A model generated the notes under the pieces. It had not been told where the DNA came from and did no database searches. It worked only from the letters and a program-made list of their open reading frames with translations. A program made the position numbers and the translations under genes. Below are positions 52,909 through 61,201 of a DNA stretch of 64,000 nucleotides, in pieces. Source of the DNA: Roseburia sp. (GTDB lineage: Bacteria > Bacillota > Clostridia > Lachnospirales > Lachnospiraceae); contig JALEKJ010000028.1 in the NCBI GenBank assembly GCA_022771695.1, forward strand, positions 17,898-81,897, read 5' to 3'. Every line of letters starts with the position of its first letter. Position 1 is the first letter of the stretch.

Positions 52909-53376
52909 ATGAAATTAAAAAATAGTCTGATTGTCGTGGAAGATATTGAGAAGTCCAAAGCATTTTACCGGGAGCTGTTCGGCTTGGACGTAGTGACTGA
53001 TTTCGGGGAGAATGTGATTTTAACCGAGGGCTTAGTGTTACAGGAGCGTAAGACGTGGGAACGCTTTGTAGGGAAAAAGGTTGCGTATGGCGGTTGTGAT
53101 GCAGAGCTTTACTTTGAGGAAAATGATTTGGATTTTTTCTTGGAGCGTTTGGAGAAGTATGGAGAGCCAATCGAATATGTAAATGAATTGATGGAGCACG
53201 ATTGGGGACAACGTGTGATTCGTATCTATGACCCGGATAAGCATGTCATTGAGATTGGCGAAACAATGGACTATGTGGCGCGCAGATTTCTAAAAATGGG
53301 AATGACAGCAGAGCAGGTATCGGCAAAGACGCAGTTGCCGCTTGCACAGGTGAAAGAGATACTGGAACGGGACTGA
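52909..53376 (+). CDS. VOC (glyoxalase/bleomycin-resistance fold) protein
   Basis: This 155-residue protein has MKLKNSLIVVEDIEKSKAFYRELFGLDVV, a classic VOC opening. DAELYFEENDLDFFLERLEKYG and the closing RVIRIYDPDKHVIEIGE bring the second metal-side Glu. An extra C-terminal helix-turn-helix-like tail (RRFLKMGMTAEQVSAKTQLP) is present, which is unusual for a single VOC domain. The ATG at 52909 is chosen because GAGG lies just before it. The ligand is unknown. Confidence 0.83.
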   Translation: MKLKNSLIVVEDIEKSKAFYRELFGLDVVTDFGENVILTEGLVLQERKTWERFVGKKVAYGGCDAELYFEENDLDFFLERLEKYGEPIEYVNELMEHDWGQRVIRIYDPDKHVIEIGETMDYVARRFLKMGMTAEQVSAKTQLPLAQVKEILERD

Positions 53377-53394
53377 CAGACAAGGAGGACAGAT

Positions 53395-53943
53395 ATGATT
53401 TTTGAACCGAGAAAGATACAGACGAAAGACGGACATGAGGTAATTCTTAGAAATGCAGATGAGAGCGATGCGGCAGCGCTGCTCCATTATTTAAAAGCAA
53501 CAGCGGGGGAAACGCGGTTTCTTTTGCGAGAACCGGAGGAAATTACGATTACTTTGGAACAGCAGGAAGCATTTTTGCGTGGAAAAAAGGAAGCAGAACG
53601 GGAACTTATGTTGATAGCAGAGTTGGATGGAGAACATGTAGGAAATTGTTCGGTGGCTTCGCTTGGCAATTACCAAAGATATCAGCATCGCTGCAGTGTG
53701 GCGATTGCACTGTATCAGAAGTATTGCGGGCTGGGAATCGGAAAGCAGATGCTTGGCACAGTGCTTGAGGTGGCAAAGGAGTTGGGATATGAACAGGCAG
53801 AGCTTGAGGTGGTGACAACAAATGCGCCGGCAATTCATTTGTATCAAAGTCTGGGGTTTGAAATTTATGGAGAATTGAAGCATAGCATGAAGTATCAGGA
53901 TGGAACTTATGCGGATGATTATATGATGAGGAAAGTGCTATGA
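53395..53943 (+). CDS. GNAT family acetyltransferase
   Basis: This 182-residue protein has RNADESDAAALLHYLKATAGET at the start and the acetyl-CoA loop ALYQKYCGLGIGKQMLGTVLEVAK. The end is VVTTNAPAIHLYQSLGFEIYGELK and DDYMMRKVL, typical of the RimI/antibiotic-type GNAT proteins. AAGGAGGAC precedes the ATG. It lies immediately before the decayed rhuM-like gene and the 53-bp tandem repeat. The substrate is unknown. Confidence 0.86.
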   Translation: MIFEPRKIQTKDGHEVILRNADESDAAALLHYLKATAGETRFLLREPEEITITLEQQEAFLRGKKEAERELMLIAELDGEHVGNCSVASLGNYQRYQHRCSVAIALYQKYCGLGIGKQMLGTVLEVAKELGYEQAELEVVTTNAPAIHLYQSLGFEIYGELKHSMKYQDGTYADDYMMRKVL

Positions 53944-53970
53944 ATTGAGGGGAGATAAGGGGGAAGGTAC

Positions 53971-54101
53971 TTGAAAGATGAAATTGTAATTTTTGAGACG
54001 GATGATAAAAGAGTTTCTTGCCGGTAAAAGTAGAAAACGAGACGGTGCGGCTGACGCAGGCGCAAATTCGGATTTGTGGAGAAGCAAATACGGACAAATA
54101 A
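53971..54101 (+). pseudogene. rhuM: decayed N-terminus of a RhuM-like protein
   Basis: The first frame from TTG 53971 (with GGGGGAAGG upstream) reads LKDEIVIFETDDKRVS. The continuation VKVENETVRLTQAQ is in another frame from 54024 and ends at 54101. EIVIFETDD and VENETVWLTQAQ are typical openings of the virulence-RhuM family. A missing T in the run at about 54014 and further indels after LTQAQ break it. Nothing of the later domain remains; tandem repeats follow instead. The function of RhuM proteins is poorly known. Confidence 0.55.
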
Positions 54102-54120
54102 GCGAAAACCGTCGAAAGAA

Positions 54121-54465
54121 CCGTAACTGATGAGCAATTAGTACGGATGAAAAAAGTAAAAGCAATAAAATAACCGTAACTGATGAACAATTAGTACGGA
54201 TGAAAAAAGTAAAAGCAATAAAAGAACCGTAACTGATGAACAATTAGTACGGATGAAAAAAGCAAAAGCAATAAAATAACCGTAACTGATGAACAATTAG
54301 TACGGATGAAAAAAGTAAAAGCAATAAAATAACCGTAACTGATGAGCAATTAGTACGGATGAAAAAAGTAAAAGCAATAAAATAACCGTAACTGATGAAC
54401 AATTAGTACGGATGAAAAAAGCAAAAACAATAAAATAACCGTAATTGAGAGAAAAACAGTACGGA
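54121..54465. repeat. 53-bp tandem repeat, six full copies
   Basis: Units start at 54121, 54174, 54227, 54280, 54333 and 54386, with a degenerate seventh at 54439. The spacing is exactly 53 bases and copies differ at only a few positions (for example GAGCAA/GAACAA and GTAAAA/GCAAAA). Each begins CCGTA and has TACGG 21 bases later, an inverted pair, and then an A-rich tract. The whole unit repeats, without variable spacers, so this is not CRISPR. Each copy also contains an ATG followed by seven codons and a stop. From 54466 to 54612 I see nothing. Confidence 0.9.
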
Positions 54466-54626
54466 CAAAAAGTTAAATACATAAATAAAGCTGGATTTGG
54501 TTGGTAATGCGATGTATTTTCGCGTGGATATGTCTGTTTATGGGGGAACTACCAGTAAACAATATAGTTCATCTGAACATTGCTTGTAGAAGCGTGCAAC
54601 TTAGAATTTGAGAAGGAGATATGTAT

Positions 54627-55199
54627 ATGATGAATAAGAATATCACAATTCGTCCAGAAGAACATAAAGATTATAAGAGTATTATTTCTCTAATTCTGCG
54701 TTCGTTTCAAGAGGGAACAGACTACTCTGATGGAACTGATATTATTGCATTAGTAGAGGAAATCAGAGATTCGAAATATTATATTCCAGAATTGTCTTTT
54801 GTTGCAGAATTAGATAACAAGGTGGTAGGACACTTTTTGTTTTCAAAATTTCCACTATCACCTACAAGAGAAGGTGGACATGATGACACAAATTCTGGAA
54901 TTGTTATGTTAGCACCTGTTTCTGTTCATGCAGATTATTTTCGTAAGGGAATTGGAACTGCTATGCTTAACATGGGAATCGAGAAAGTGAGAGAACTGGG
55001 CTATAAGGGAATAACCGTTGAGGGGAATTTTAACTTTTATAATCAAGTTGGATTTAAAACATCATCTGAATATAATATTTTCCCAACAAGTGGATGGCCA
55101 ATGGAAGAACCCCGATGCATGATGTGTCAGGAGACATATGAAGGTTCATTGGATGGCATACATGGTTATATCGTTTATGACATGTATTTCAATGCATAA
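54627..55199 (+). CDS. GNAT family acetyltransferase
   Basis: This protein of about 190 residues has FVAELDNKVVGHFLFSKFPLS, then VMLAPVSVHADYFRKGIGTAMLNMGIEKVRELGYKGITVEG as the acetyl-CoA site. The C-terminal part FYNQVGFKTSSEYNIFP resembles the YhbS-like subgroup also seen at 59703. AAGGAG lies at 54613-54618, so the ATG at 54627 fits better than that at 54621. It is AT-richer than its upstream neighbours. The substrate is unknown. Confidence 0.86.
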   Translation: MMNKNITIRPEEHKDYKSIISLILRSFQEGTDYSDGTDIIALVEEIRDSKYYIPELSFVAELDNKVVGHFLFSKFPLSPTREGGHDDTNSGIVMLAPVSVHADYFRKGIGTAMLNMGIEKVRELGYKGITVEGNFNFYNQVGFKTSSEYNIFPTSGWPMEEPRCMMCQETYEGSLDGIHGYIVYDMYFNA

Positions 55200-55324
55200 A
55201 GTTACGGGTTATCGAGTAGCAGGGCGACCGAATCACTACCTATAATGCGGTTGCTACCCTTCCCTTGATAAACAGCAATTTGTATAATTCTAATGTCAAA
55301 GAAAAGAATTTGTGGGGCGATGAT

Positions 55325-55867
55325 ATGGTAAAACTTATTATACTTAGAGGAAATTCAGCTAGTGGAAAAACCACAATAGCCAAAGAATTACAACGAAGAT
55401 TTGGCAGGAACACTATGCTTATTTCACAAGATGTAATTCGAAGAGATATGCTTAGAGTCAAAGATGGAGAAAATACACCTGCATTGCCACTTATGAAAGA
55501 GCTTTTAATTTATGGCAGTAACCATAGCGATATTGTTATTTTAGAAGGCATTATGTATGCAGATTGGTATAAATCCTTGTTTGAGCTGGCTATTCAATTA
55601 TATGGTACAAGCGTATATGCATACTATTTTGATATACCTTTTGAAGAAACATTAAAACGACACCAAACAAAGCCTAATTGCAATGATTTTGGGGAGGAAG
55701 CAATGCGTAGGTGGTGGCGAGAAAAGAATTTTTCTGATGTATTAAATGAAGTTAGCATTACATCTGAAAGAGATATGGAAAGTATTGTTAGCGATATTTG
55801 TAATACTGTTTTAAACGATGAAATCCCAAGTTGTCGGGAACATTTTTTTACGAAAAAGGGGAAATAA
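55325..55867 (+). CDS. P-loop kinase of the AAA_33/zeta-toxin-like group
   Basis: This 180-residue protein begins MVKLIILRGNSASGKTTIAKEL with Walker A at residues 9-16. LISQDVIRRDMLRVKDG and IVILEGIMYADWY follow, then an Arg-rich lid (EETLKRHQTKPNC, AMRRWWREKNF). It resembles small kinases that phosphorylate uridine, nucleotides or antibiotics. The ATG at 55325 is preceded by GGGG and the longer frame is unsupported. The next gene starts one base after its stop codon. Confidence 0.82.
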   Translation: MVKLIILRGNSASGKTTIAKELQRRFGRNTMLISQDVIRRDMLRVKDGENTPALPLMKELLIYGSNHSDIVILEGIMYADWYKSLFELAIQLYGTSVYAYYFDIPFEETLKRHQTKPNCNDFGEEAMRRWWREKNFSDVLNEVSITSERDMESIVSDICNTVLNDEIPSCREHFFTKKGK

Positions 55868-55868
55868 A

Positions 55869-56276
55869 ATGATAAGTTACAGAGAATTCGATTCCTCGCT
55901 TCTGGAATCGGTAAAAAGCATATTTGAAAAAGAGCATTGGAATGCCTACCTGCGTGACGATGAAAAACTAAAGCGCGCATTCGACAATTCGCTTTATGTA
56001 TTGGGAGCATTTGAAGATGACCGATTAATTGGTTTTGCGCGTTGTGTGGGAGACGGTGAGCATATTTTAATAGTACAGGATTTAATTGTGGAACCGGAAC
56101 ATCAGAAACAGGGGATAGGAACCCACCTTTTTAAGGCTGTGTGGGAAAAGTATGCCGACGTTCGGATGTTTCAGGTGGTTACCGATATCGAAGATGAGGT
56201 GGACAACCATTTTTACCAGTCGTTTGGTATGAAGAAGTTAGAAGAAGGAGATATGGTGAGCTATTTCAGACCATAA
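55869..56276 (+). CDS. GNAT family acetyltransferase, short
   Basis: This 135-residue GNAT protein has VLGAFEDDRLIGFARCVGDGEHILIVQDLIVEPEHQKQGIGTHLF, the beta-4 strand and acetyl-CoA loop in one block. FYQSFGMKKLEEGDMVSYFR closes it. The compact size and HxxQGIG loop resemble small-substrate GNAT enzymes. AAGGGGAAATAAA precedes the ATG at 55869, one base after the kinase stop codon. Confidence 0.85.
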   Translation: MISYREFDSSLLESVKSIFEKEHWNAYLRDDEKLKRAFDNSLYVLGAFEDDRLIGFARCVGDGEHILIVQDLIVEPEHQKQGIGTHLFKAVWEKYADVRMFQVVTDIEDEVDNHFYQSFGMKKLEEGDMVSYFRP

Positions 56277-56291
56277 GGGGGAGAAAATACA

Positions 56292-57167
56292 ATGAAATTG
56301 AAGATAGCGTTGCTTCAGTTAATGCCGGAAGGAAGCTTAAAAGATAATATGGAAAAGGGGATTGCCGCCTGCAAAGAGGCGAGCGAGCGCGGAGCGGACA
56401 TTGCACTGTTCCCGGAAATGTGGAGCAATGGATATGACATTCCTAAGAGTTTAAATGTTCTAAAGGGAATGGCAATCGCCGCAGACAGTGAATTTGTCAA
56501 TGCTTTTCAGAAGCTTGCAAAGGAACTTAAGATGGCAATCGGAATCACGTACTTAGAACAGCATGAGCCGTTTCCACGGAATACGATTTCCCTGTTTGAC
56601 AGAAATGGGAATCTGGTATACTGCTATGCCAAAGTTCACACCTGCGATTTTGGGGAGGAAGCAAGATTAGATCCGGGGGATGAGTTTTTTGTGGGAGATT
56701 TGGAAACAAAGAGCGGCTGCATTAAGGTGGGTTCTATGATTTGCTATGACAGAGAATTTCCGGAAAGCGCCAGAATCCTAATGCTAAAGGGAGCGGAACT
56801 CCTTCTTGTTCCCAACGCCTGCCCGATGGAGATAAACCGGCTTTCGCAGCTTAGAGGAAGAGCATATGAAAATATGCTTGCGATAGCCACTTGCAATTAT
56901 CCTGCAAATCAGCCGGATTGCAATGGTCATTCTACGTTATTTGACGGTGTGGCATACTTGCCGGAACTTCCGGATTCAAGGGATACCTGTGTTTTTGAAG
57001 CCGGTGAGGAAGAAGGAATATTTATGGTTGAACTTGATGTTGATATGCTGCGTGAGTATCGCGAACAAGAGGTACACGGAAATGCATACAGGAGACCGCA
57101 AAAATATGGAATACTTCTTGAAGAAACGGTTGAGGAACCATTTGTAAGGAAGGATGCAAGGAGATAA
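56292..57167 (+). CDS. carbon-nitrogen hydrolase (nitrilase superfamily)
   Basis: This 291-residue enzyme has the catalytic triad Glu42 (ALFPEMWSNG), Lys114 (CYAKVHTCDFGEE) and Cys151 (GSMICYDREFPESARIL). This is the nitrilase/amidase superfamily that hydrolyses amides or ureido compounds. The closing NAYRRPQKYGILLEE fits the same group. AGGGGGAGAAAATACA precedes the ATG. The substrate is unknown; the close neighbours give no hint. Confidence 0.88.
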   Translation: MKLKIALLQLMPEGSLKDNMEKGIAACKEASERGADIALFPEMWSNGYDIPKSLNVLKGMAIAADSEFVNAFQKLAKELKMAIGITYLEQHEPFPRNTISLFDRNGNLVYCYAKVHTCDFGEEARLDPGDEFFVGDLETKSGCIKVGSMICYDREFPESARILMLKGAELLLVPNACPMEINRLSQLRGRAYENMLAIATCNYPANQPDCNGHSTLFDGVAYLPELPDSRDTCVFEAGEEEGIFMVELDVDMLREYREQEVHGNAYRRPQKYGILLEETVEEPFVRKDARR

Positions 57168-57217
57168 AAAGGTTGCGCCAATAAGAGCATATAGTTTGTT
57201 TGATGTGGGGGGGAAGG

Positions 57218-58069
57218 ATGATAAAAGAATGTAGCCTAAGTGATTGCGAGGAACTTTACAATTATCAGAGGAAAATAGAGGCACCTTATATGTTTGAGAC
57301 AGGATTTGAAGATTGGAAAGCCTCGATGTTTTTTGATGTAGATGGTGAAGGGCGTACATTGTTCCGTGAAATAAAGACCATGGTTGCATACGATGGCAAT
57401 AGAATCGTTGGGTATATTCAATATGGTAACACGGCGTTTGGATTTGATGATTCGGGCGAAATATCAGATCAGGTATCGCACCCAATTATTCGAATGCTTT
57501 ATTTCGATGAGGATTATGAGAAGGACGGTACCGGATTACTGCAGATGGCATTGGATTACTTTCATGGGGAAAGCAAAATATATGCATTTTTTCATTATTT
57601 TGGGATGTCTTGCTATGCGAGACATGGAAAGCTGTTTGAAAAATACGATGATATCCAAAGTCTGCTGAAAAAGCACGGTTTTGTGGTAGAACATGAAAAT
57701 GTGTACTACGCATCAGAAATAAAAGATATATCAGATTCTGAAATTGAAGTTATATGGAAAGAACAAACCTCCGGCGGACAGCAGTCGGCGGAATTTCGCT
57801 GGAAAGGAAAATGTATTGGTGAATGCGAAATTCATTATATCGGAAGTGGTGAAATTGCATATTTAAGGTGGATACATATCAATGATGATTTGCAGAACAA
57901 CGGACAGGGCAGTAAATGTATGGGCGGACTAAGGGCGTCATTGAAGAAAATGGGAATAAAAAAACTAGACACCGATACGGCTATCAATAATGTAAGGGCA
58001 CAGCATTATTATGAAAAAAACGCTTTTGTAAAATGCGGCATCACAAAAAGTTTTTACAAAGAATGTTAA
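57218..58069 (+). CDS. GNAT family acetyltransferase, two-domain
   Basis: This 283-residue protein appears to have two GNAT-like halves. The first has IVGYIQYGNTAFGFDDSGE and LYFDEDYEKDGTGLLQMALDYF. The second has ECEIHYIGSGEIAYLRWIHINDDLQNNGQGSKCMGGL and TAINNVRAQHYYEKNAFVKCG. The second half carries the better acetyl-CoA loop (NNGQGSK). The ATG at 57218 follows GGGGGGAAGG. The end overlaps the frame of the next ORF but not its proper start. Confidence 0.8.
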   Translation: MIKECSLSDCEELYNYQRKIEAPYMFETGFEDWKASMFFDVDGEGRTLFREIKTMVAYDGNRIVGYIQYGNTAFGFDDSGEISDQVSHPIIRMLYFDEDYEKDGTGLLQMALDYFHGESKIYAFFHYFGMSCYARHGKLFEKYDDIQSLLKKHGFVVEHENVYYASEIKDISDSEIEVIWKEQTSGGQQSAEFRWKGKCIGECEIHYIGSGEIAYLRWIHINDDLQNNGQGSKCMGGLRASLKKMGIKKLDTDTAINNVRAQHYYEKNAFVKCGITKSFYKEC

Positions 58070-58086
58070 TAGAACGGGGAAGGTGC

Positions 58087-58782
58087 ATGATGCTTGCGAA
58101 TAAAATAAAAATCAACAATATTCCTGCACTTGTGTGGGGAGAAAAATCAGACAAAGTGTACTTGTGTGTACATGGAAAAATGTCTTCGAAAGAATCGGCA
58201 GAGACTGTTGCAAAAATTGCGGAAGAAAAGGGGTATCAGGCGATAAGCTTTGATTTACCCCGGCATGGAGAACGAGTGGACGAGGATGCCCGATGCGACA
58301 TCTGGAATGGAATGCATGATCTTTCAATCATCGCAGACTATGTTTGGGAAAATTGGAAAGAGGTATCCTTATACGCATGCAGCCTTGGAGCATACTTTAG
58401 TTTAAATACATATGGGAATCGCAATATCAGGAAATGTCTTTTTCAATCCCCTATTGTGGATATGGAATATTTGATTTGGCAGATGATGCGGTGGTTTGAT
58501 GTTTCGGAAGAGCGGCTTTCCCGGGAAAAAGAAATAGATACGCCGATTGATACTATGACATGGGATTACTACCAATATGTAAAAGCACATCCAATACAAG
58601 AATGGGACATTCCAACCTGCGTTCTTTTCGGGGGGAAAGACAATCTTCAGTCATTGGAAGTTATAAAAAAGTTTGCGGATAAATTTCATTGTTCGTTAAC
58701 GGTAGCAGAAAATAGCGAACATCCATTTATGGGAGAGGGAGATGCGCAGATTGTTAACCGGTGGTTGAAGCATAACATATGA
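58087..58782 (+). CDS. alpha/beta hydrolase
   Basis: This protein of about 231 residues has the strand-turn VYLCVHGKMSSKESAETVAKIAEEKGYQAISFDLPRHGER at the start, a serine elbow VSLYACSLGAYFS, Asp in CVLFGGKDNLQS and His in VAENSEHPFMGEGD. The elbow is A-x-S-x-G instead of the usual G-x-S-x-G. GGGAAGGTG precedes the ATG at 58087 (58090 also possible). It is likely a small esterase or similar, with an unknown substrate. Confidence 0.83.
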   Translation: MMLANKIKINNIPALVWGEKSDKVYLCVHGKMSSKESAETVAKIAEEKGYQAISFDLPRHGERVDEDARCDIWNGMHDLSIIADYVWENWKEVSLYACSLGAYFSLNTYGNRNIRKCLFQSPIVDMEYLIWQMMRWFDVSEERLSREKEIDTPIDTMTWDYYQYVKAHPIQEWDIPTCVLFGGKDNLQSLEVIKKFADKFHCSLTVAENSEHPFMGEGDAQIVNRWLKHNI

Positions 58783-58796
58783 AGGAGGGAAGGCAC

Positions 58797-59027
58797 ATGT
58801 TTCTAAAAGAAGACAATACATACAATGATATTCGTGAAAAATCGCTTTTACAATGGTTGGATGAAATGGAGCATCATGAAGATGTTGCGGTTCGTGGTGG
58901 TGTAAAGCTGTGCAGGGAATACCTACAGTATCTTAAGGAGAAGAATGAGAAGTTAAAAGAAGAAAATGAGCTTAAGAATTTCTATCTTAAAAAGATGGTA
59001 AAAAGAGAGAGGGAACAAGGAAAATAG
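58797..59027 (+). CDS. small coiled-coil protein of unknown function
   Basis: This 76-residue protein has LLQWLDEMEHHEDVAVRGGVKLCREYLQYL followed by a heptad-like KEKNEKLKEENELKNFYLKK tail. GAAGGAGGG lies ahead of the ATG at 58797; the upstream ATG at 58779 overlaps the previous stop. It has no membrane segment. I recognise no family. The next gene starts three bases later, so they are probably co-translated. Confidence 0.65.
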   Translation: MFLKEDNTYNDIREKSLLQWLDEMEHHEDVAVRGGVKLCREYLQYLKEKNEKLKEENELKNFYLKKMVKREREQGK

Positions 59028-59030
59028 CAT

Positions 59031-59561
59031 ATGGAAATGATTGAGACAGAAAGATTGATATTAAGAAATTTCGAGGAGAGCGATTATGAGGACGTTTTTG
59101 AATTTCTTTCTCAAAGAAAGGATGATGAGTTTGAAGCATATCCGGATATTACATATGAAAACGGACGAGAGCATCTGGCATATAGAATTCACAGTGATGA
59201 GTTTGTTGCGATTCAGTTAAAGGAGACGGGGAAAATTATAGGAAACGTGTATTTTGGCAATCGCGATTTTGAATCGAGGGAACTCGGCTATATCGTGAAT
59301 AAGAATTATCAGCGCAAAGGCTATGCAAAAGAGGCAATTACAGAAGTCTTAAAAGCGGCATTTGCGGGCGGAGTGCACAGAGTGTTTGCTGAATGTGCTC
59401 CAAGAAACGAATGCTCATGGAGACTTCTTGAGAATCTGGGTTTTTCAAGAGAAGCATTCTTTAAGCAGAATGTCTATTTCAAAAAAGACGAGAACGGAAA
59501 ACCTGTGTGGCAGGATACTTATGTGTACTGTTTGTTGGCGAAATGTGAGTCGGAAGATTAG
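59031..59561 (+). CDS. RimJ/RimL-type GNAT acetyltransferase
   Basis: This 176-residue protein begins MEMIETERLILRNFEESDYED, the characteristic RimJ/RimL opening. ELGYIVNKNYQRKGYAKEAITEVLKAAF is the acetyl-CoA site and RVFAECAPRNECSWRLLENLGFSREAFFK the closing part. Members acetylate ribosomal or other protein N-termini or small amines. The start is three bases after the preceding small gene. The specific substrate is unknown. Confidence 0.88.
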   Translation: MEMIETERLILRNFEESDYEDVFEFLSQRKDDEFEAYPDITYENGREHLAYRIHSDEFVAIQLKETGKIIGNVYFGNRDFESRELGYIVNKNYQRKGYAKEAITEVLKAAFAGGVHRVFAECAPRNECSWRLLENLGFSREAFFKQNVYFKKDENGKPVWQDTYVYCLLAKCESED

Positions 59562-59584
59562 GGTTTTTGATATGGAGATGTGAG

Positions 59585-59740
59585 ATGGCAAAAAAGAAAA
59601 GGGAACATATTGTTTTTGACCAAATGCTTAAAACGAAAAAGAATATTCCATTTTCCAAGGTGAATAAGCAAAGCATCAAAAAATACGAGGTGTGGGGGAG
59701 AAATGAAAGAAATTACGGTAAGAAACGAGTTGAAGAATGA
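59585..59740 (+). CDS. possible short protein of unknown function
   Basis: An ORF of 51 codons begins MAKKKREHIVFDQMLKTKKN, with GGAGATGTGAG before the ATG. Its end overlaps the GNAT start at 59703. It is Lys-rich and too short to assign. It may be a real small gene, a truncated fragment or chance. Confidence 0.3.
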   Translation: MAKKKREHIVFDQMLKTKKNIPFSKVNKQSIKKYEVWGRNERNYGKKRVEE

Positions 59741-60344
59741 ATATAGAGCAGTCGAGGAACTGACAAGAGAAGCGTTTTGGAATTTACATGCGCCGGGATG
59801 CAATGAACATTATTTAGCGCATGTGTTGCGTGACCATAAGGATTTTATACCGGAGCTTGACTTGGTAGCGGAATTAGACGGCAAGATTGTTGGAAATGTC
59901 ATGTATACCAAAGCAAAGTTGGTAGACGAAGATGGCAATGAAAAGGTGGTTTTGACATTTGGACCAATCAGTGTCTTGCCGGAATATCAGAGGAATGGGG
60001 TAGGAAAAACGTTATTAGAACATTCCTTTGACAAAGCAGTGGAATTAGGATATGACGCGATTGTGATCTTTGGGCATCCGGGGAATTATGTGTCTCGTGG
60101 CTTCAAGAGCTGCAGAAAATATAATATATGCGTAGGAGATGACTATTATCCTACGGCGATGCTCGTAAAAGAGCTGAAGCCGGATGTTTTCGACGGAAGA
60201 AAATGGGTTTATCATGAAAGTCCGGCTTATGAAATCAGTGAGGAAAAAGCAGAAGAGTTTGACAGCATGTTTGAACCAAAAGAGAAGCAATATCAAACAA
60301 GTCAGGAAGAATTCTATATTTACAGTCATTCTTCTATTCACTGA
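59703..60344 (+). CDS. GNAT family acetyltransferase (YhbS-like)
   Basis: This 213-residue protein has LVAELDGKIVGNVMYTKAKL, then LTFGPISVLPEYQRNGVGKTLLEHSFDKAVELGYDAIVIFGHPGNYVSRGFKSC. That is a full GNAT core of the same subgroup as the gene at 54627. A C-terminal extension contains PTAMLVKELKPDVFDGRKWVYHES. GGGGGAG precedes the ATG. Substrate unknown. Confidence 0.87.
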   Translation: MKEITVRNELKNEYRAVEELTREAFWNLHAPGCNEHYLAHVLRDHKDFIPELDLVAELDGKIVGNVMYTKAKLVDEDGNEKVVLTFGPISVLPEYQRNGVGKTLLEHSFDKAVELGYDAIVIFGHPGNYVSRGFKSCRKYNICVGDDYYPTAMLVKELKPDVFDGRKWVYHESPAYEISEEKAEEFDSMFEPKEKQYQTSQEEFYIYSHSSIH

Positions 60345-60405
60345 TGTGTAAAACGCGCGGAAAAACCGGTTATTATCTTGAAAAGATGGGAGAGGGAGGG
60401 TAACT

Positions 60406-60713
60406 ATGAATTTAACATTCCATAACCCGGGGATTGACGATATGATACAGAATATTCTGGTGTTTCAATCAGAGGCTGAAACAGCGTTTTGGTCAGATTC
60501 GCTTTACTATTTTTATCCTCAATTAGACAAAGAGTATGTATTTACCCATATTTTTTTGATATGAAAGTGGAGGGGAAACTTGTTCTCGAAACGCTGGATG
60601 AGATGTATCGGAAACAAGACATACGAACATTTATGAAAAATGGTTATGCATTCTGTATGGATTACGAAAGAGAAATCAGAAGACATATCGAGATGTCAGA
60701 GCAAGGAAAATAG
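60406..60713 (+). pseudogene. short unknown gene with a one-base frameshift
   Basis: The ATG at 60406 has an excellent GGGAGGG site. Its frame reads MNLTFHNPGIDDMIQNILVF on to LDKEYVFTHIF, then stops at 60562. In the frame one base back the reading continues as FDMKVEGKLVLETLDEMYRKQ to 60713 with no break. The two are joined at a run of seven T (60551-60557); eight T would give one continuous protein of about 102 residues. I do not recognise the family. A single homopolymer loss suggests either recent decay, slippage or an assembly error. Confidence 0.6.
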
Positions 60714-60726
60714 GGAGTAAAAAGTT

Positions 60727-61157
60727 ATGATAAGACCATATGAGGAAAGCGATTTAGCACAATGTGCAAAGATTTTTAGACAAGCATTTTCGGAGGAAGA
60801 CTGGGGATGTGCATGGACGCAGGAGCGAGCAGAGTTGTATCTTTCAGATTATGTCAACAACCCTAAGTTTGTCGGATTTGTATCAGAGGATGCGGTGTAA
60901 TTGATGGGGCGATTTTTGCCTGTAAAAAGGTTAGTTGGAATAATGATGAAACCTATGTAGACGATTTGATTGTAAATCCGAAGAAACAACGTTCAGGTAT
61001 AGGAAAAGAACTTGTGGACACTCTTAAAGATTACAGTAAAGAAAATGGGCTTGCCGGAATCGTTCTTTATACACATGAACAAGCACCGGCAAAACGATTT
61101 TATGAAAAGAATGGATTTCAGTTATCAGAAGGCGTTATCTGCATGTATTGGGTGTAA
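60727..61157 (+). pseudogene. GNAT acetyltransferase with a one-base frameshift
   Basis: The first frame from 60727 reads MIRPYEESDLAQCAKIFRQA to FVGFVSEDAV and stops at 60898. The GNAT fold continues in another frame from 60894 as GVIDGAIFACKKVSWNNDETY, DDLIVNPKKQRSGIGKELV and RFYEKNGFQLSEGVICMYW to 61157. One missing G in GATGC(G)GGTGTA restores the protein (about 143 residues). The acetyl-CoA loop QRSGIGK is intact in the second part. Confidence 0.75.
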
Positions 61158-61201
61158 GGAGTGAGGAGATAACCGGCTATTGGCTTATAGGATGGTGCAA
61201 A

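Noticed and set aside
54121..54465. CRISPR array
   Set aside because: The whole 53-base unit is repeated with almost no variation, so there are no spacers, and no cas gene is in the window.
53606..54482. Minus-strand ORFs with repeated FIRTNCSSVT segments across 53.6-54.5 kb
   Set aside because: They are translations of the 53-base repeat array and of the reverse of the GNAT gene at 53395. No ribosome binding site is seen, and the composition is what the repeat imposes.
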